Under the pieces are notes generated by a model. The model made no database searches, had not been told where the DNA came from, and saw only the letters and a list, made by a program, of their open reading frames with translations. A stretch of DNA of 64,000 nucleotides from Vibrio bathopelagicus (lineage in GTDB: Bacteria; Pseudomonadota; Gammaproteobacteria; Enterobacterales; Vibrionaceae). The position numbers and the translations under genes are program-made. Where the stretch lies: positions 1,550,001 through 1,614,000 of the forward strand of contig NZ_CP062500.1 in the NCBI RefSeq assembly GCF_014879975.1, read 5' to 3'. Below are positions 1 to 8,591 of this stretch, in pieces; positions within the stretch are counted from its first letter, which is position 1, and the number at the start of each line of letters is the position of its first letter.

Positions 1-451
1 CAACGAGTATATGAGCTTTAATTGAACGAATTACGGTTTCAAGTTGCGAGCCGACCGAGTGAGAATCTCCTGATTTGCCGATAACCAACACGCGCAGCTC
101 TTCTTCAAGATCCAAGAGTCCTTCTAGTAAACTGCCGTGACGCTGCAATTTACTCACGTTTTTCACGCCTTGGTTTAACGCCCATTTTTGAGCTTCTTCC
201 AATAACGTATTACCGTGTTTTAGCATGATTTTACTGCGTGCTTCATCGAGTTCAGCCAGCTCTTCAAGTAACTCCTCTTGGCTCCCTAAACCTATTTGGC
301 CAGAGAATTCACTCACCACGGGCTGAGTCGAATGATCCAAAGCGTGGAATAGAACCAACGGAGCGTTCACTTTGTTTGCAACCCAAGCACTGGCTTCGCA
401 GGTGGAAGTTGTTGAGTTAGCGCCATCAATACAAGCGATTATATTTTTCAT
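1..451 (-). CDS. Universal stress protein (UspA family), partial at the left edge
   Basis: About 150 codons are visible from an ATG at 451, and the C-terminal end lies beyond the window. The N-terminus, MKNIIACIDGAN, is the usual first beta strand plus nucleotide-binding aspartate of UspA-like proteins. The middle is a Glu/Leu-rich helix, and near the edge the strand VLVIGKSG begins the phosphate-binding loop of ATP-binding Usp domains. The gene starts 9 bases after the stop of the SulP transporter, so the two are almost certainly one transcript. Usp genes joined to SulP transporters are common in marine gamma-proteobacteria, and the Usp is presumed to modulate the transporter or signal its energetic state. 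That role is inference. Confidence 0.85.
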   Translation of the reverse strand, partial: MKNIIACIDGANSTTSTCEASAWVANKVNAPLVLFHALDHSTQPVVSEFSGQIGLGSQEELLEELAELDEARSKIMLKHGNTLLEEAQKWALNQGVKNVSKLQRHGSLLEGLLDLEEELRVLVIGKSGDSHSVGSQLETVIRSIKAHILV

Positions 452-460
452 GTGTTTTCC

Positions 461-1948
461 TTAATGTCCGGCTAATAGCTTTTCAACTTCTTCGGGTTTA
501 TCGTGCACGCCAAATTTGTCGACAATGGTACGCGTGGCTTGGTTCATTCCTATTAAGTCCACATGTGTCCCTTCACGGCGAAACTTAACGACCACTTTGT
601 CTAATGCTGAAACGGAGGTGACGTCCCAAAAGTGTGCCGCCGATAAATCTATCGTCACAGATTCAATCACTTCTTTAAAATCAAACGACTCAATAAACTT
701 ATCGGATGAAACGAAAAAGACCTGTCCTATAACGGTATATTTACGGCTGTTTTGCTCCGTACTGTCATTTTTGATGACCATCATTCGGCTAATCTTGTTA
801 GCGAAGAACAGTGACGCAAGCAGCACGCCAATAAGTACGCCAATGGCTAAGTTGTGGGTAGCGACAACAATAATGACCGTAGCAAGCATCACGATATTAG
901 TAGATAAAGGGTGCTTCTTTAGATCTCGAATAGAGCCCCAAGAGAAGGTCCCGATCGCGACCATGATCATCACAGCAACCAGTGCTGCCATAGGGATCTG
1001 CTTTAGCCATGGGCCAAGAAAAACGACCATAATTAGTAAGAATACACCTGCTGATAGCGTCGACAATCGGCCGCGACCACCCGATTTAATATTGATCATC
1101 GATTGACCGATCATGGCACAACCCGCCATACCCCCAAAGAAGCCAGTAAAGATGTTGGCAATGCCTTGGCCCTTACACTCTCGGTTCTTATCACTGCTGG
1201 TATCAGTAAGATCGTCAACAATCGTCGCTGTCATCATCGATTCCAATAAACCTACTACAGAAAGTCCAACGGCATAGGGGAAAATGATCGACAAGGTTTC
1301 TAAGTTGAGAGGTACATCAGGCCATAGGAAGATAGGCAAAGTGTCAGGTAAGTTCCCCATGTCACCTACGGTACGAATATCAATATCGAACCACATTGCG
1401 ATGGCAGTGAGGAGGATGATACACACCAAAGGTGAAGGGATTAATTTGCCAATAACAGGCAGGTAAGGGAACAGGTAAATGATACCTAGGCCGCCAGCGG
1501 TCATCGCATAGACGTGCCAAGTTACGTTGGTGAGCTCAGGCAGCTGAGCAAGGAAGATTAAGATGGCGAGGGCATTTACAAAGCCAGTCACGACAGATCG
1601 CGAGACGAACCGCATAAGGCTACCAAGTTTCAAATATCCAGCCAAAATTTGCAGGACACCAGTCAGCACCGTTACGGCCAATAAATATTCTAGGCCATGT
1701 TCTTTGACTAAGGTGACCATTAATAATGCCATGGCTCCAGTGGCTGCTGAAACCATCCCCGAGCGGCCTCCGGTGAAAGCAACCACAACAGAAATACTGA
1801 AAGAGGCATACAAGCCAACTTTAGGGTCAACGCCAGCGATGATAGAAAAGGCGATGGCTTCAGGAATTAAAGCAAGTGCAACAACGAGACCAGCAAGTAG
1901 GTCTCCACGGATGTTCGACATCCAATCAAGTTTGATATTTTGGTACAT
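461..1948 (-). CDS. SulP-family inorganic anion transporter with C-terminal STAS domain
   Basis: The protein has 495 residues. An SLC26/SulP membrane domain fills roughly residues 1-390, with about 10-12 hydrophobic segments. The SulP signature lies near the start ([20 protein letters not shown]), followed by the GLYASF stretch. A STAS domain follows at about 410-490, containing the strand [16 protein letters not shown]. It is an inner-membrane importer of sulfate, bicarbonate or a related anion; which one cannot be read from sequence. Marine members coupled to a Usp or carbonic anhydrase often move bicarbonate. The Usp gene follows 9 bases downstream. The start MYQNIKLDW is conventional for the family. 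Confidence 0.9.
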   Translation of the reverse strand: MYQNIKLDWMSNIRGDLLAGLVVALALIPEAIAFSIIAGVDPKVGLYASFSISVVVAFTGGRSGMVSAATGAMALLMVTLVKEHGLEYLLAVTVLTGVLQILAGYLKLGSLMRFVSRSVVTGFVNALAILIFLAQLPELTNVTWHVYAMTAGGLGIIYLFPYLPVIGKLIPSPLVCIILLTAIAMWFDIDIRTVGDMGNLPDTLPIFLWPDVPLNLETLSIIFPYAVGLSVVGLLESMMTATIVDDLTDTSSDKNRECKGQGIANIFTGFFGGMAGCAMIGQSMINIKSGGRGRLSTLSAGVFLLIMVVFLGPWLKQIPMAALVAVMIMVAIGTFSWGSIRDLKKHPLSTNIVMLATVIIVVATHNLAIGVLIGVLLASLFFANKISRMMVIKNDSTEQNSRKYTVIGQVFFVSSDKFIESFDFKEVIESVTIDLSAAHFWDVTSVSALDKVVVKFRREGTHVDLIGMNQATRTIVDKFGVHDKPEEVEKLLAGH

Positions 1949-2438
1949 TGAATTCTCAATTTGGGCACGGCAAAACGCACCAGAAATAGATCTGGGGTGC
2001 GGATGAGTGCTTCTTTGATAAAATTTTGGCGCGAAAAAGCAGCCTAAGATAGGCGGATAATCAACAAGCGCAAAGAGTGAGCAAGATACTAAAGACTAGT
2101 ATTGAGCTTCGGTTAGCAGTGAGAGCTATAGGGGGGGATGGAACGTTTAAGGCGGCGTAATTAACACAGGTATTAATATCCTCTTGTTGTATTTTAAAAA
2201 AGGCAACTATACGCTGATGTGTTTATATATCAATCGCTGGTGATATGGGTGTCGAGTGTATCAGTGCAAACTCACATTTCACTTTTCGACGCTTTGGTTT
2301 TTCGTCAGGTGACTAACGAGAGTTCTTACTATTCAGAGTGTGTGCGTATACGGAGTAAGAAAATACGAAGTGAGTAAGTTCGTATCGCCCATATGACGAG
2401 AGAAAAAAGAGCAGCGGAAGTGCTGCTCTTTTTGATGA
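1949..2438. other. Intergenic region: SulP leader and end of the carboxypeptidase unit
   Basis: These 490 bases hold no convincing gene. An imperfect hairpin (arms at 1977-1984 and 1991-2000) lies about 30 bases upstream of the SulP start and could sit in its leader RNA. A run of seven G occurs near 2132-2138. The far end holds the terminator of the carboxypeptidase gene, annotated separately. The SulP promoter must lie here, but I see no strong consensus boxes. Confidence 0.5.
2404..2433 (-). terminator. Rho-independent terminator of the M32 carboxypeptidase gene
   Basis: A perfect stem pairs AAAAAGAGCAGC with GCTGCTCTTTTT around a 6-base loop. Its right edge is 5 bases beyond the stop codon at 2439. 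On the minus strand the stem is followed by a T run. Confidence 0.85.
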
Positions 2439-3911
2439 TTATAGGTAACGGCTTCTCAAATGATCTTTAAAGTACTGTGCATTGAGTGTTTCACCTGTTG
2501 CGCCTTTCACTAAGTCATCAGTGGTCAGCAGGCTGCCTTTGCTCCAAATATTGGACTCTAACCAAGTGAAGATAGGTGATAGGTCGCCACTTTCAATTAC
2601 AGAGTTCACATCAACTGTTTTCTTCATCGAAGTCATAAACTGAGCCGCGTACATCGCACCTAATGTGTACGATGGGAAGTAACCAAATGCGCCGTCTGTC
2701 CAATGGATGTCTTGCATGCAGCCATTAGTGAAATTGCCTTGAGTGCTTAAACCAAGGTAAGACTGCATTTTAGTGTTCCACAATTCTGGAACATCGGTGT
2801 GTTTTATGTTGCCGTTGATCAGGTCACGTTCAATTTCGTAACGTAAGATAACGTGTGCAGGGTAGGTCAGCTCATCAGCATCAACGCGGATGAAGTCTTT
2901 CTTCACGCGAGTGTAGATCTTCTGGAAGTTCTTTTGCTCAAACTCAGAACCAGAGAACTGTTGTCCTGCTAGGTTGGCTAAATGCCCGATGAACGGGTCG
3001 CTGCGGCCAACTTGCATCTCGAAGAACAAAGATTGAGATTCATGGATGCCCATCGAGCGGGCCTCACCGGCTGGTTGGCCTGCTAGATGTTTTGGCAAAC
3101 CTTGTTCATAACGTGCGTGTCCCGTTTCGTGAACGATGCCCATTAATGATTGAACGAATTCGGCTTCATCGTAGCGAGTCGTGATTCGCACGTCTGAAGG
3201 TACGCCACCACAGAAGGGGTGAACACTTTCATCTAATCGGCCGTGTTCAAAATCGAACTGAAGCAGCTTCATGACTTCTAAGCCAAGTGTTTTCTGTTTT
3301 TCAGTCGAGTAGATACCTGATGGCGCGTTAAATTGCTCGCTCGATTGCTTTTCGATCACTTCGTCAATCAGGCTTGGTAGCCATGTCTTAACGTCGGCAA
3401 ACAAAATATCAAGTGAAGCAGAGCTTGTACCCGGTTCATAGATATCAAGCATGGCATCATAAGGTGTTAGGTTCGCCGCATCGGCACGGATTTGCGCTTC
3501 TTCACGAGACAGCTCAACCACTTCACGCCAGTTCTTTTCAAAACCAACCCAATCATTGTTACCACGTTGGCTGCGCCATGCATGTTCACATTTTGAGCCT
3601 GCTAGAGACTTAGCTTCAACCAGCTTTTCAGGAAGTAGGTTGGCTTGTTGCCATTGACGTTTAATTTCACGTAGGGACGATTGTTGCTCGCTATTTAGCG
3701 CTTCGTTTTCAGCGTCTGAAATCCAATCACCAAGTTGTGGCTGAGTCATTAAGCCGTGAATATGAACAGAGAGTTCAGCCATGGCTTCGCTACGTGCTTG
3801 GTTACCACCTGCAGGCATCATTGAAGCTTGGTCCCAACCACAAATAGAGGCTAGGTGTTGAAAGCGTGAACATTTTTGAGAGTGTTCGACTAGTTTTTTG
3901 AATGCGCTCAT
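2439..3911 (-). CDS. Carboxypeptidase Taq, M32 metallopeptidase
   Basis: A protein of 490 residues, typical for family M32 (about 500). It removes C-terminal amino acids from peptides using a metal held by an HExxH motif, seen here as HETGH at residues 261-265. The other M32 signatures are present: HPF at 231-233, DVRIT at 240-244 and IHESQS shortly after the HExxH. There is no signal peptide, so it is cytoplasmic. It forms a single-gene unit with its own terminator, and the start MSAFKKLVEH is the normal family N-terminus. Nothing looks damaged. Confidence 0.93.
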   Translation of the reverse strand: MSAFKKLVEHSQKCSRFQHLASICGWDQASMMPAGGNQARSEAMAELSVHIHGLMTQPQLGDWISDAENEALNSEQQSSLREIKRQWQQANLLPEKLVEAKSLAGSKCEHAWRSQRGNNDWVGFEKNWREVVELSREEAQIRADAANLTPYDAMLDIYEPGTSSASLDILFADVKTWLPSLIDEVIEKQSSEQFNAPSGIYSTEKQKTLGLEVMKLLQFDFEHGRLDESVHPFCGGVPSDVRITTRYDEAEFVQSLMGIVHETGHARYEQGLPKHLAGQPAGEARSMGIHESQSLFFEMQVGRSDPFIGHLANLAGQQFSGSEFEQKNFQKIYTRVKKDFIRVDADELTYPAHVILRYEIERDLINGNIKHTDVPELWNTKMQSYLGLSTQGNFTNGCMQDIHWTDGAFGYFPSYTLGAMYAAQFMTSMKKTVDVNSVIESGDLSPIFTWLESNIWSKGSLLTTDDLVKGATGETLNAQYFKDHLRSRYL

Positions 3912-4209
3912 TTGACTACTCTTAATTTGGTTTCTTTAAATGATCCTTAAGATCGCGTCAGCTTTAAGGTTCATATCTCATGTACTTTGGTTATGGCTCT
4001 GCTTTTTAATGACGTTGTACTTCGTAGTCGAAGATATAGCGATGAAAGCAGGAGGCGGTACGATGCCTTGAATTTACTATTTATTAACAAATTAAACTGT
4101 TCCATTGTGCACAAAATCAGTGACTTGTATAGCCGATGGCAATTGTTGCTTGCGAATTGTTCAGATACACGGTATTGATGATAGATCGCTGAACAAGAAT
4201 GACAATGAT

Positions 4210-4845
4210 ATGGATATTTTGAACTTTGAGGCATTTCTAATTGCCATCACTATTTTAACGCTAACGCCGGGTTTAGATACGGCATTGGTGATTCGCAATA
4301 CGAGCCGATCCGGCTTAGCTGACGGTGTTATGACCAGTTTTGGTATTTGTGGCGGCCTTTATGTGCATGCCTTTTTCTCTGCTGTAGGGATCTCCGCGAT
4401 TCTTGCTCAATCAGCTGAACTCTTTCAAGCCGTTAAAATGGTGGGGGCGGTTTACCTGATTTGGCTTGGCTTAAGCAGTTTACGCGCTTTGATGAAAAAT
4501 GGCGGCGGTATGAAGGTTGGGGAGCAAGCTAAACAAGCATACAGCGCTAAGCGTTCTCTACGCGAAGGCTTCCTATCTAATGTACTGAACCCGAAAACAG
4601 CGGTTTTCTATTTGGCCTTTCTGCCTCAATTCGTAAACCCTGAAGGTTCACCGTTATTGCAATCCATGCTGATGGCTTCGGTACACTTTATGATCGCAAT
4701 GGTGTGGCAATGTGGTTTGGCTGGGGCTCTGAGCTCCGCTAAAAACTTGCTTAAGAACGCGAGCTTTATGAAGTGGATGGAAGGTGTGACTGGTATGGTG
4801 CTGGTGGGGCTTGGCGTTAAGCTTCTAATGGAAGAGCCTGCGTAG
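4210..4845 (+). CDS. LysE/RhtB-family amino-acid exporter
   Basis: 211 residues from the ATG at 4210. The frame is open upstream to 4105, but that extension is polar and unlike the family, whose members start just before the first membrane helix (here MDILNFEAFLIAITILTLTPG). Six hydrophobic segments fit the LysE/RhtB fold. The hallmark GLDTALVIRNT follows helix 1, and SNVLNPKTAVFYLAFLPQF is the conserved central motif. It probably exports amino acids or a small metabolite such as homoserine lactone; the substrate cannot be assigned. It is followed by a strong hairpin terminator. Confidence 0.9.
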   Translation: MDILNFEAFLIAITILTLTPGLDTALVIRNTSRSGLADGVMTSFGICGGLYVHAFFSAVGISAILAQSAELFQAVKMVGAVYLIWLGLSSLRALMKNGGGMKVGEQAKQAYSAKRSLREGFLSNVLNPKTAVFYLAFLPQFVNPEGSPLLQSMLMASVHFMIAMVWQCGLAGALSSAKNLLKNASFMKWMEGVTGMVLVGLGVKLLMEEPA

Positions 4846-4865
4846 TTTTCCTTTTCTGTTGCAGA

Positions 4866-4890
4866 TGAATAAATGAATAGATGAATAGAT
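4866..4890 (+). repeat. Short 8-base direct repeat (ATGAATAG-type), about three units
   Basis: The octamer ATGAATAR is repeated head to tail just ahead of the LysE terminator stem. It is most likely replication slippage in a non-coding spacer. Confidence 0.6.
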
Positions 4891-4891
4891 G

Positions 4892-4919
4892 AAAGCCCAC
4901 GACGTATCGTGGGCTTTTT
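4892..4919. terminator. Terminator between convergent lysE-like and aerolysin genes
   Basis: The arm AAAGCCCACGA pairs with TCGTGGGCTTT around CGTA and is followed by a T run on the plus strand. It lies 47 bases after the LysE-like stop. It may also stop the minus-strand toxin transcript, which ends 38 bases away. Confidence 0.85.
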
Positions 4920-4957
4920 GTTACTGGTAAACCGAGTGTTAGATGTGAGCCACTGTG

Positions 4958-6433
4958 TTATTTAACAACGCTAATGTTCATCTCAGCGCCTTCGAAACCT
5001 AAGTCACTCAACTCATCCGCATTAAAGTTGGTAGTAACTTCGATATCGCCAATGATCTCAGTGGTTTCGTTGACTGAATCAACACTTCTTTTGTTACGAA
5101 CACTGTTGGTAATTGGCGTTGCTTGTCCAATCTCAATAGTGCCTGCAAATTGAGATTCAGCGTTAAAATCGCCAGATACGTATGAGTGGAATGGGCGTAA
5201 GCTTCCCCCAGTCGCGTACTGCATACTTGATAAACCGGCTTCTTTGATAGCCCAGCCCCAGTCCCACCATTTCGTTTCTCCTGGGATGTATCGGTGATCC
5301 CATTGGTAGCGAATATCGGCTGATTCATTGCTGCTACGGCCCATTGTGAAGGTATGAGCTTTGTAAGGGCGGTTGTCTGGGTGGGTGTGCCATGCGTTAC
5401 CACCCCAACGAAGGAAGCCGTTAAATTCAACATCGTAACTGATGTCGGCGTTGAATCGGTAAGGATAAGAGATGGTTGAACGATATAGCTCAACTCGAAT
5501 CGGCAGCTCTGAATTCGCTGGAACCATAGGACGAGCTTGAAGTGTTACTTGCTCGCTAGTGGAGTTGCCGTTGGTTTCAGCAAAGCTCTGGTTCGCTTCT
5601 AACTTAATCGTTAGCTTAGTCTCGCCAACCAAAGGCCACTTGAATGTATTCTCTGTTTGAACACTTTCGGAGAACCCATAGCTATTCGTTTTCGACCAAT
5701 TTGTAGACTCATCGACTTTGAGATCGACAACGACTTGTTGCGCGATGTTACTTCTGTTTCTTGCCGTTGCATAAACGGTCTTAACCAGTTCGCGATCGGA
5801 CTCGACGACATCGCCGTGCCAAAAGTTATTGTCGTTAACGGTGTAGGTGAAGTTGTCGACTGTGATCTTAGTCTTTTCGTTACAGCGATAACCATCACAA
5901 GAACCACTGTTGTTGCCTTGTATTACCCAAGAGTTACCTGAGCGGTTAATCGTCATGTCTTCACCAACATACTGACTGTTGTTACCGCCAACCCATGCAT
6001 AACCTAGGTTATGAGCTAGGTAGCTAAGAGGGCGTACAAAATCATTGCGGTTGTTGACTAAGTCATATTCAACATCTATCTCGCTGCCTTCTGGGACGGC
6101 TTTAGCAGAGTAGTTTGGAATTTCAGATTGGTCATTGTTTGGATAACAGAACGTTGACCCGCTGTTTGATTGTTTAATTTCACCATGATAGCCAGGCCCC
6201 ATGATTACCCAGTTTCCTTTCAGCCCTGTGATCTGCCAAGTGCCCATACGAGCGAGCAAAGCACTCTTTTGTTCTTCAGCCTCATAACGGTCTAAAGGGC
6301 GATAACCAGAGCGACATACATCTTCACCAAGTTGGTCAAACACTATTTGGTCTGGATAAACCTTTGCGTTTACACCGGTAGATAGAACAGACAACACTGC
6401 GGTTGCCAAGAGACTTCTGTTTATACTAATCAT
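4958..6433 (-). CDS. Aerolysin-family beta-barrel pore-forming toxin (proaerolysin-like)
   Basis: The protein has 491 residues from the ATG at 6433, which has GAGGG 8 bases upstream; a TTG two codons earlier is less likely. A Sec signal peptide ends near residue 23, and the mature protein begins KVYPDQIVFDQLG, like Aeromonas proaerolysin. Against proaerolysin from memory, the colinear match includes the small lobe. Cysteine spacing is identical (residues 40/96 and 179/184, the two disulfides of aerolysin), as are the SQYVGEDM segment, the glycan-binding region FLRWGGNAW with W343, H351 and R355 (equivalents of W324, H332, R336), and the WWDW motif at 389-392. The pro-peptide junction carries RNKRS at about 446-450, a dibasic furin-like site where aerolysin is cleaved. 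The product would be secreted as a soluble protoxin that binds GPI-anchored glycoproteins and forms heptameric pores. Two inverted repeats and a broken ToxR-like regulator lie upstream. Confidence 0.95.
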   Translation of the reverse strand: MISINRSLLATAVLSVLSTGVNAKVYPDQIVFDQLGEDVCRSGYRPLDRYEAEEQKSALLARMGTWQITGLKGNWVIMGPGYHGEIKQSNSGSTFCYPNNDQSEIPNYSAKAVPEGSEIDVEYDLVNNRNDFVRPLSYLAHNLGYAWVGGNNSQYVGEDMTINRSGNSWVIQGNNSGSCDGYRCNEKTKITVDNFTYTVNDNNFWHGDVVESDRELVKTVYATARNRSNIAQQVVVDLKVDESTNWSKTNSYGFSESVQTENTFKWPLVGETKLTIKLEANQSFAETNGNSTSEQVTLQARPMVPANSELPIRVELYRSTISYPYRFNADISYDVEFNGFLRWGGNAWHTHPDNRPYKAHTFTMGRSSNESADIRYQWDHRYIPGETKWWDWGWAIKEAGLSSMQYATGGSLRPFHSYVSGDFNAESQFAGTIEIGQATPITNSVRNKRSVDSVNETTEIIGDIEVTTNFNADELSDLGFEGAEMNISVVK

Positions 6434-6685
6434 TAACAATTCCCTCGTTTGTAATTTTTCTATTTTGATAATGTTTTGTGCGCCGTGCAGTTAACAAGAC
6501 CAGTTCACTTTTTCATGTTGATAAATAGATAGATACTGAAAAGGGTTGAATTAAATTTCCTCAATAATTCAATAACTTGTATTACTAGAAGTGTTGTTAT
6601 GGTGAAATTGTATGCAACTGGAAGTAAATTGTTTGATGGGGCTCAAACCGTTTTTAGAAAAATGAGGCGTTATTATCGCTACTTT

Positions 6686-6707
6686 AACGTCAAATTATTT
6701 TGACGTT
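6686..6707. promoter_or_regulatory. Perfect 9-base inverted repeat upstream of the aerolysin-like gene
   Basis: AACGTCAAA and TTTGACGTT are separated by TTAT. The element lies about 250 bases upstream of the toxin start in an AT-rich region. It could be a dimeric regulator's operator or a leader hairpin. There is no T run, so it is not a simple terminator. Confidence 0.4.
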
Positions 6708-7002
6708 GTTTAATTACATGTGAGGTGAATGATTAGGTATGATAGGAGACATATTATTCACATCGCCTACAGCTTTAAGTTGATATGTGAATTAACAATA
6801 ACGATATAAATTTTACTTAGGTTTTTAAATGCAATCAGTTGTTTTAAACATCCGATTAATCGAATGTTTAAAAGTGAGGGATGCTTATTGATATAGTCAT
6901 GAAAATAACCATCCGTTTTTATGTGTAATATTCAGGATGGTGTTAATTAAACGTCGATAAATTATCGTTTAGCCAGTAGTTGTGTTCGGCCTGTATTACA
7001 CG

Positions 7003-7031
7003 TTCGAATAATGGCAAATAAATCATTCGAA
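7003..7031. promoter_or_regulatory. Inverted repeat TTCGAATAAT / ATCATTCGAA downstream of the ToxS-like gene
   Basis: The ten-base arms match at nine positions across a 9-base spacer. The element is 83 bases past the ToxS-like stop, in the toxin upstream region. A regulatory site is possible; no regulator can be named. Confidence 0.3.
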
Positions 7032-7113
7032 CTTAAGACATCAACCTTCAACGTTAATGGATCATTGTTGATGAGTAGGTAAGGTGACAATAAGCTGTCA
7101 TTCATTGTTTTAT

Positions 7114-7422
7114 TTATTTTTGTACTGAGACTAAATCAATAGTGCCAGATATTGAAAAGAAAAGTGATTGAGAAGGGCCTGCCTCTCCTCTAAACCGCAG
7201 AACAATCGGGTCGGGCATGTTGTCATCTTGAACCGACATAAGATGCAGAACCTTGTTGTTACTTATTTTGGTGAGCCCATCAGTACGTAATACATTTCCA
7301 TCGATTATGAGGTCTACCACGCTATGTTGGTAACGGTGCTCTTCTTGCGGTGGAGAGTTAGGAATACTCCATATGCCAACCAATAGAGCTAACGCGGAAA
7401 ATAGAGAAACAAATGGCATCAT
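7114..7422 (-). CDS. ToxS/TcpH-like small membrane-anchored periplasmic protein
   Basis: 102 residues: one N-terminal membrane anchor (MPFVSLFSALALLVGIWSI, about 2-20) followed by a short periplasmic part. The start overlaps the stop of the upstream ToxR-like frame by ATGA (7419-7422), the usual translational coupling of toxR-toxS, tcpP-tcpH and similar pairs, in which the second protein stabilises the periplasmic domain of the regulator. I do not see clear sequence identity to ToxS, so the role rests on architecture and position. The regulator partner is broken in this sequence, which may leave this gene orphaned. It is the last gene before the toxin upstream region. Confidence 0.6.
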   Translation of the reverse strand: MMPFVSLFSALALLVGIWSIPNSPPQEEHRYQHSVVDLIIDGNVLRTDGLTKISNNKVLHLMSVQDDNMPDPIVLRFRGEAGPSQSLFFSISGTIDLVSVQK

Positions 7423-8223
7423 AATTGGCCTCTCTCTAGGAATAACGCTATCTCGGTACTCGCACGATCTAATTGCGTGGGTGTGTAAAAGATATTGACG
7501 GACTGACGCGTTTCTTTATTGAGTATTGAAAGCTCAGAGTAGTCAGGCTCTTCGCTAATGTATGCCACGCAATCACATTGATATTTATAGAGAATGGCTT
7601 CTAGTTCTGGGCTCATCGCCATTTCAGACTCTTGGAACACTTGAACCTGACCAACCCACTGTTCATTGAGTCGGTTGACTGAGTTGATATCGCCAAGGCT
7701 CCTATCGTGCACCTTAGCAAAGCCAATAGCGCCGATGCAAATAGCAAACAACCAGTTGTGAAGTAACACAGTCTATTTCTGCGTGATCTGATTTGCTGGT
7801 GAGCAGGCGAAGTTGGTTTAGGTATAGATTCATGGCTACTTGCAATAGAGGCCGCAACACTGCTGTTATCGAGTGGAACTTGATCGCTCACTGGAGTGAG
7901 AGGAATAGTGGCTCCGCTTTGTGGTTGCGACTCGATAAAGACGCAATCATCGATAAGGCGGTAACCAACTTTTGGTACCGTCACGATTGGCGTCTCTTTA
8001 ATGCCGAGCTTAACGAATCCTTGGCGGAGTAAACTGATGCATTTCGCAAGTGATGTATCACCAATGAATTCGCTTCCCATGCGAAACTAATGATATCTTG
8101 TTTGTTCACAATCTCTGGTGAGTGTTTAAGTAATAACTCTAAAACGCGAGTCTCACGATATCCTATTTTAATAGAACGTTCGTCGTTATAAATACGGTTT
8201 TTAATTGGGTCGAATCTGATCAT
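7419..8223 (-). pseudogene. ToxR-like membrane-bound winged-helix regulator, two frame breaks
   Basis: Three overlapping minus-strand frames add up to one ToxR-type regulator. Frame 1 (from ATG 8223) encodes the first half of an OmpR/ToxR winged helix, up to KQDIISFAW. The second frame continues with GSEFIGDTSLAKCISLLRQG and the wing TVPKVGYRLI, then a Ser/Pro-rich linker. The third frame encodes the membrane segment end and a periplasmic domain containing CDC. The first break is explained by one lost G in a G run at about 8077-8080. The second is one lost base in the membrane segment at about 7735-7780. Restoring two bases makes the 805-base locus 807, or 268 residues, close to ToxR length. 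It is either a decayed gene or a consensus error. The intact protein would bind DNA from the inner membrane, and the nearby toxin is an obvious candidate target (inference). Confidence 0.75.
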
Positions 8224-8591
8224 ATAGCCAACATTTATTTTTATTATAATTCTCTCAACAATGTAGATGACTATAAACTGACTATTATATGAATTAAAGT
8301 CACATGTTTTATTCTGGTGTTTTTTTGTGTGGTTGAAACAAAATGCTGTTTATGCGTTTATGACTAAAAAACGGTTATTTATACATGTTCTGTTAAATAT
8401 AAGTAATATCTAATTAAGGTGTTGGTTTTATTAGTGGCCTTTTTGTTAGCATATTAATTCGCACAGTGACCCAATTAATATCCTTTTATATGTAAGGGAA
8501 TAAGTGCTAGTCATGATTTTTCAGTTTAATGTTTGAATAAATATAAAAAAGCCCGCATTTGAATGCGGGCTGTGTATTCAATCAATTCAGG
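8224..8591. other. AT-rich spacer upstream of the ToxR-like gene
   Basis: These 368 bases must hold the promoter of the ToxR-like unit (reading left) and contain the terminator of the AGCS symporter (reading left from 8592). I see no gene and no clear operator. Confidence 0.45.
8545..8571 (-). terminator. Terminator of the riboswitch-controlled AGCS symporter
   Basis: AGCCCGCAT pairs with ATGCGGGCT around a 4-base loop, and an A6 run on the left reads as T6 on the minus strand. It is 20 bases beyond the stop. Confidence 0.88.

Larger units (their letters stand above)
6434..7113. other. Long AT-rich toxin upstream region
   Basis: These 680 bases between the toxin start and the ToxS-like gene hold no gene. 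The region is markedly AT-rich, as expected for an H-NS-silenced virulence promoter (inference). It contains two inverted repeats, annotated separately. No terminator was recognised downstream of the ToxS-like gene, so read-through from that gene into the toxin is possible. Confidence 0.5.

Noticed and set aside
3971..4234. Minus-strand open frame upstream of the lysE-like gene
   Set aside because: Overlaps the leader and start of the exporter, has no ribosome site and gives a low-complexity protein without a recognisable fold.
8060..8090. Programmed frameshift in the ToxR-like gene
   Set aside because: No canonical X XXY YYZ slippery heptamer or following structure at the shift point, and a second shift would also be needed; a lost base is simpler.
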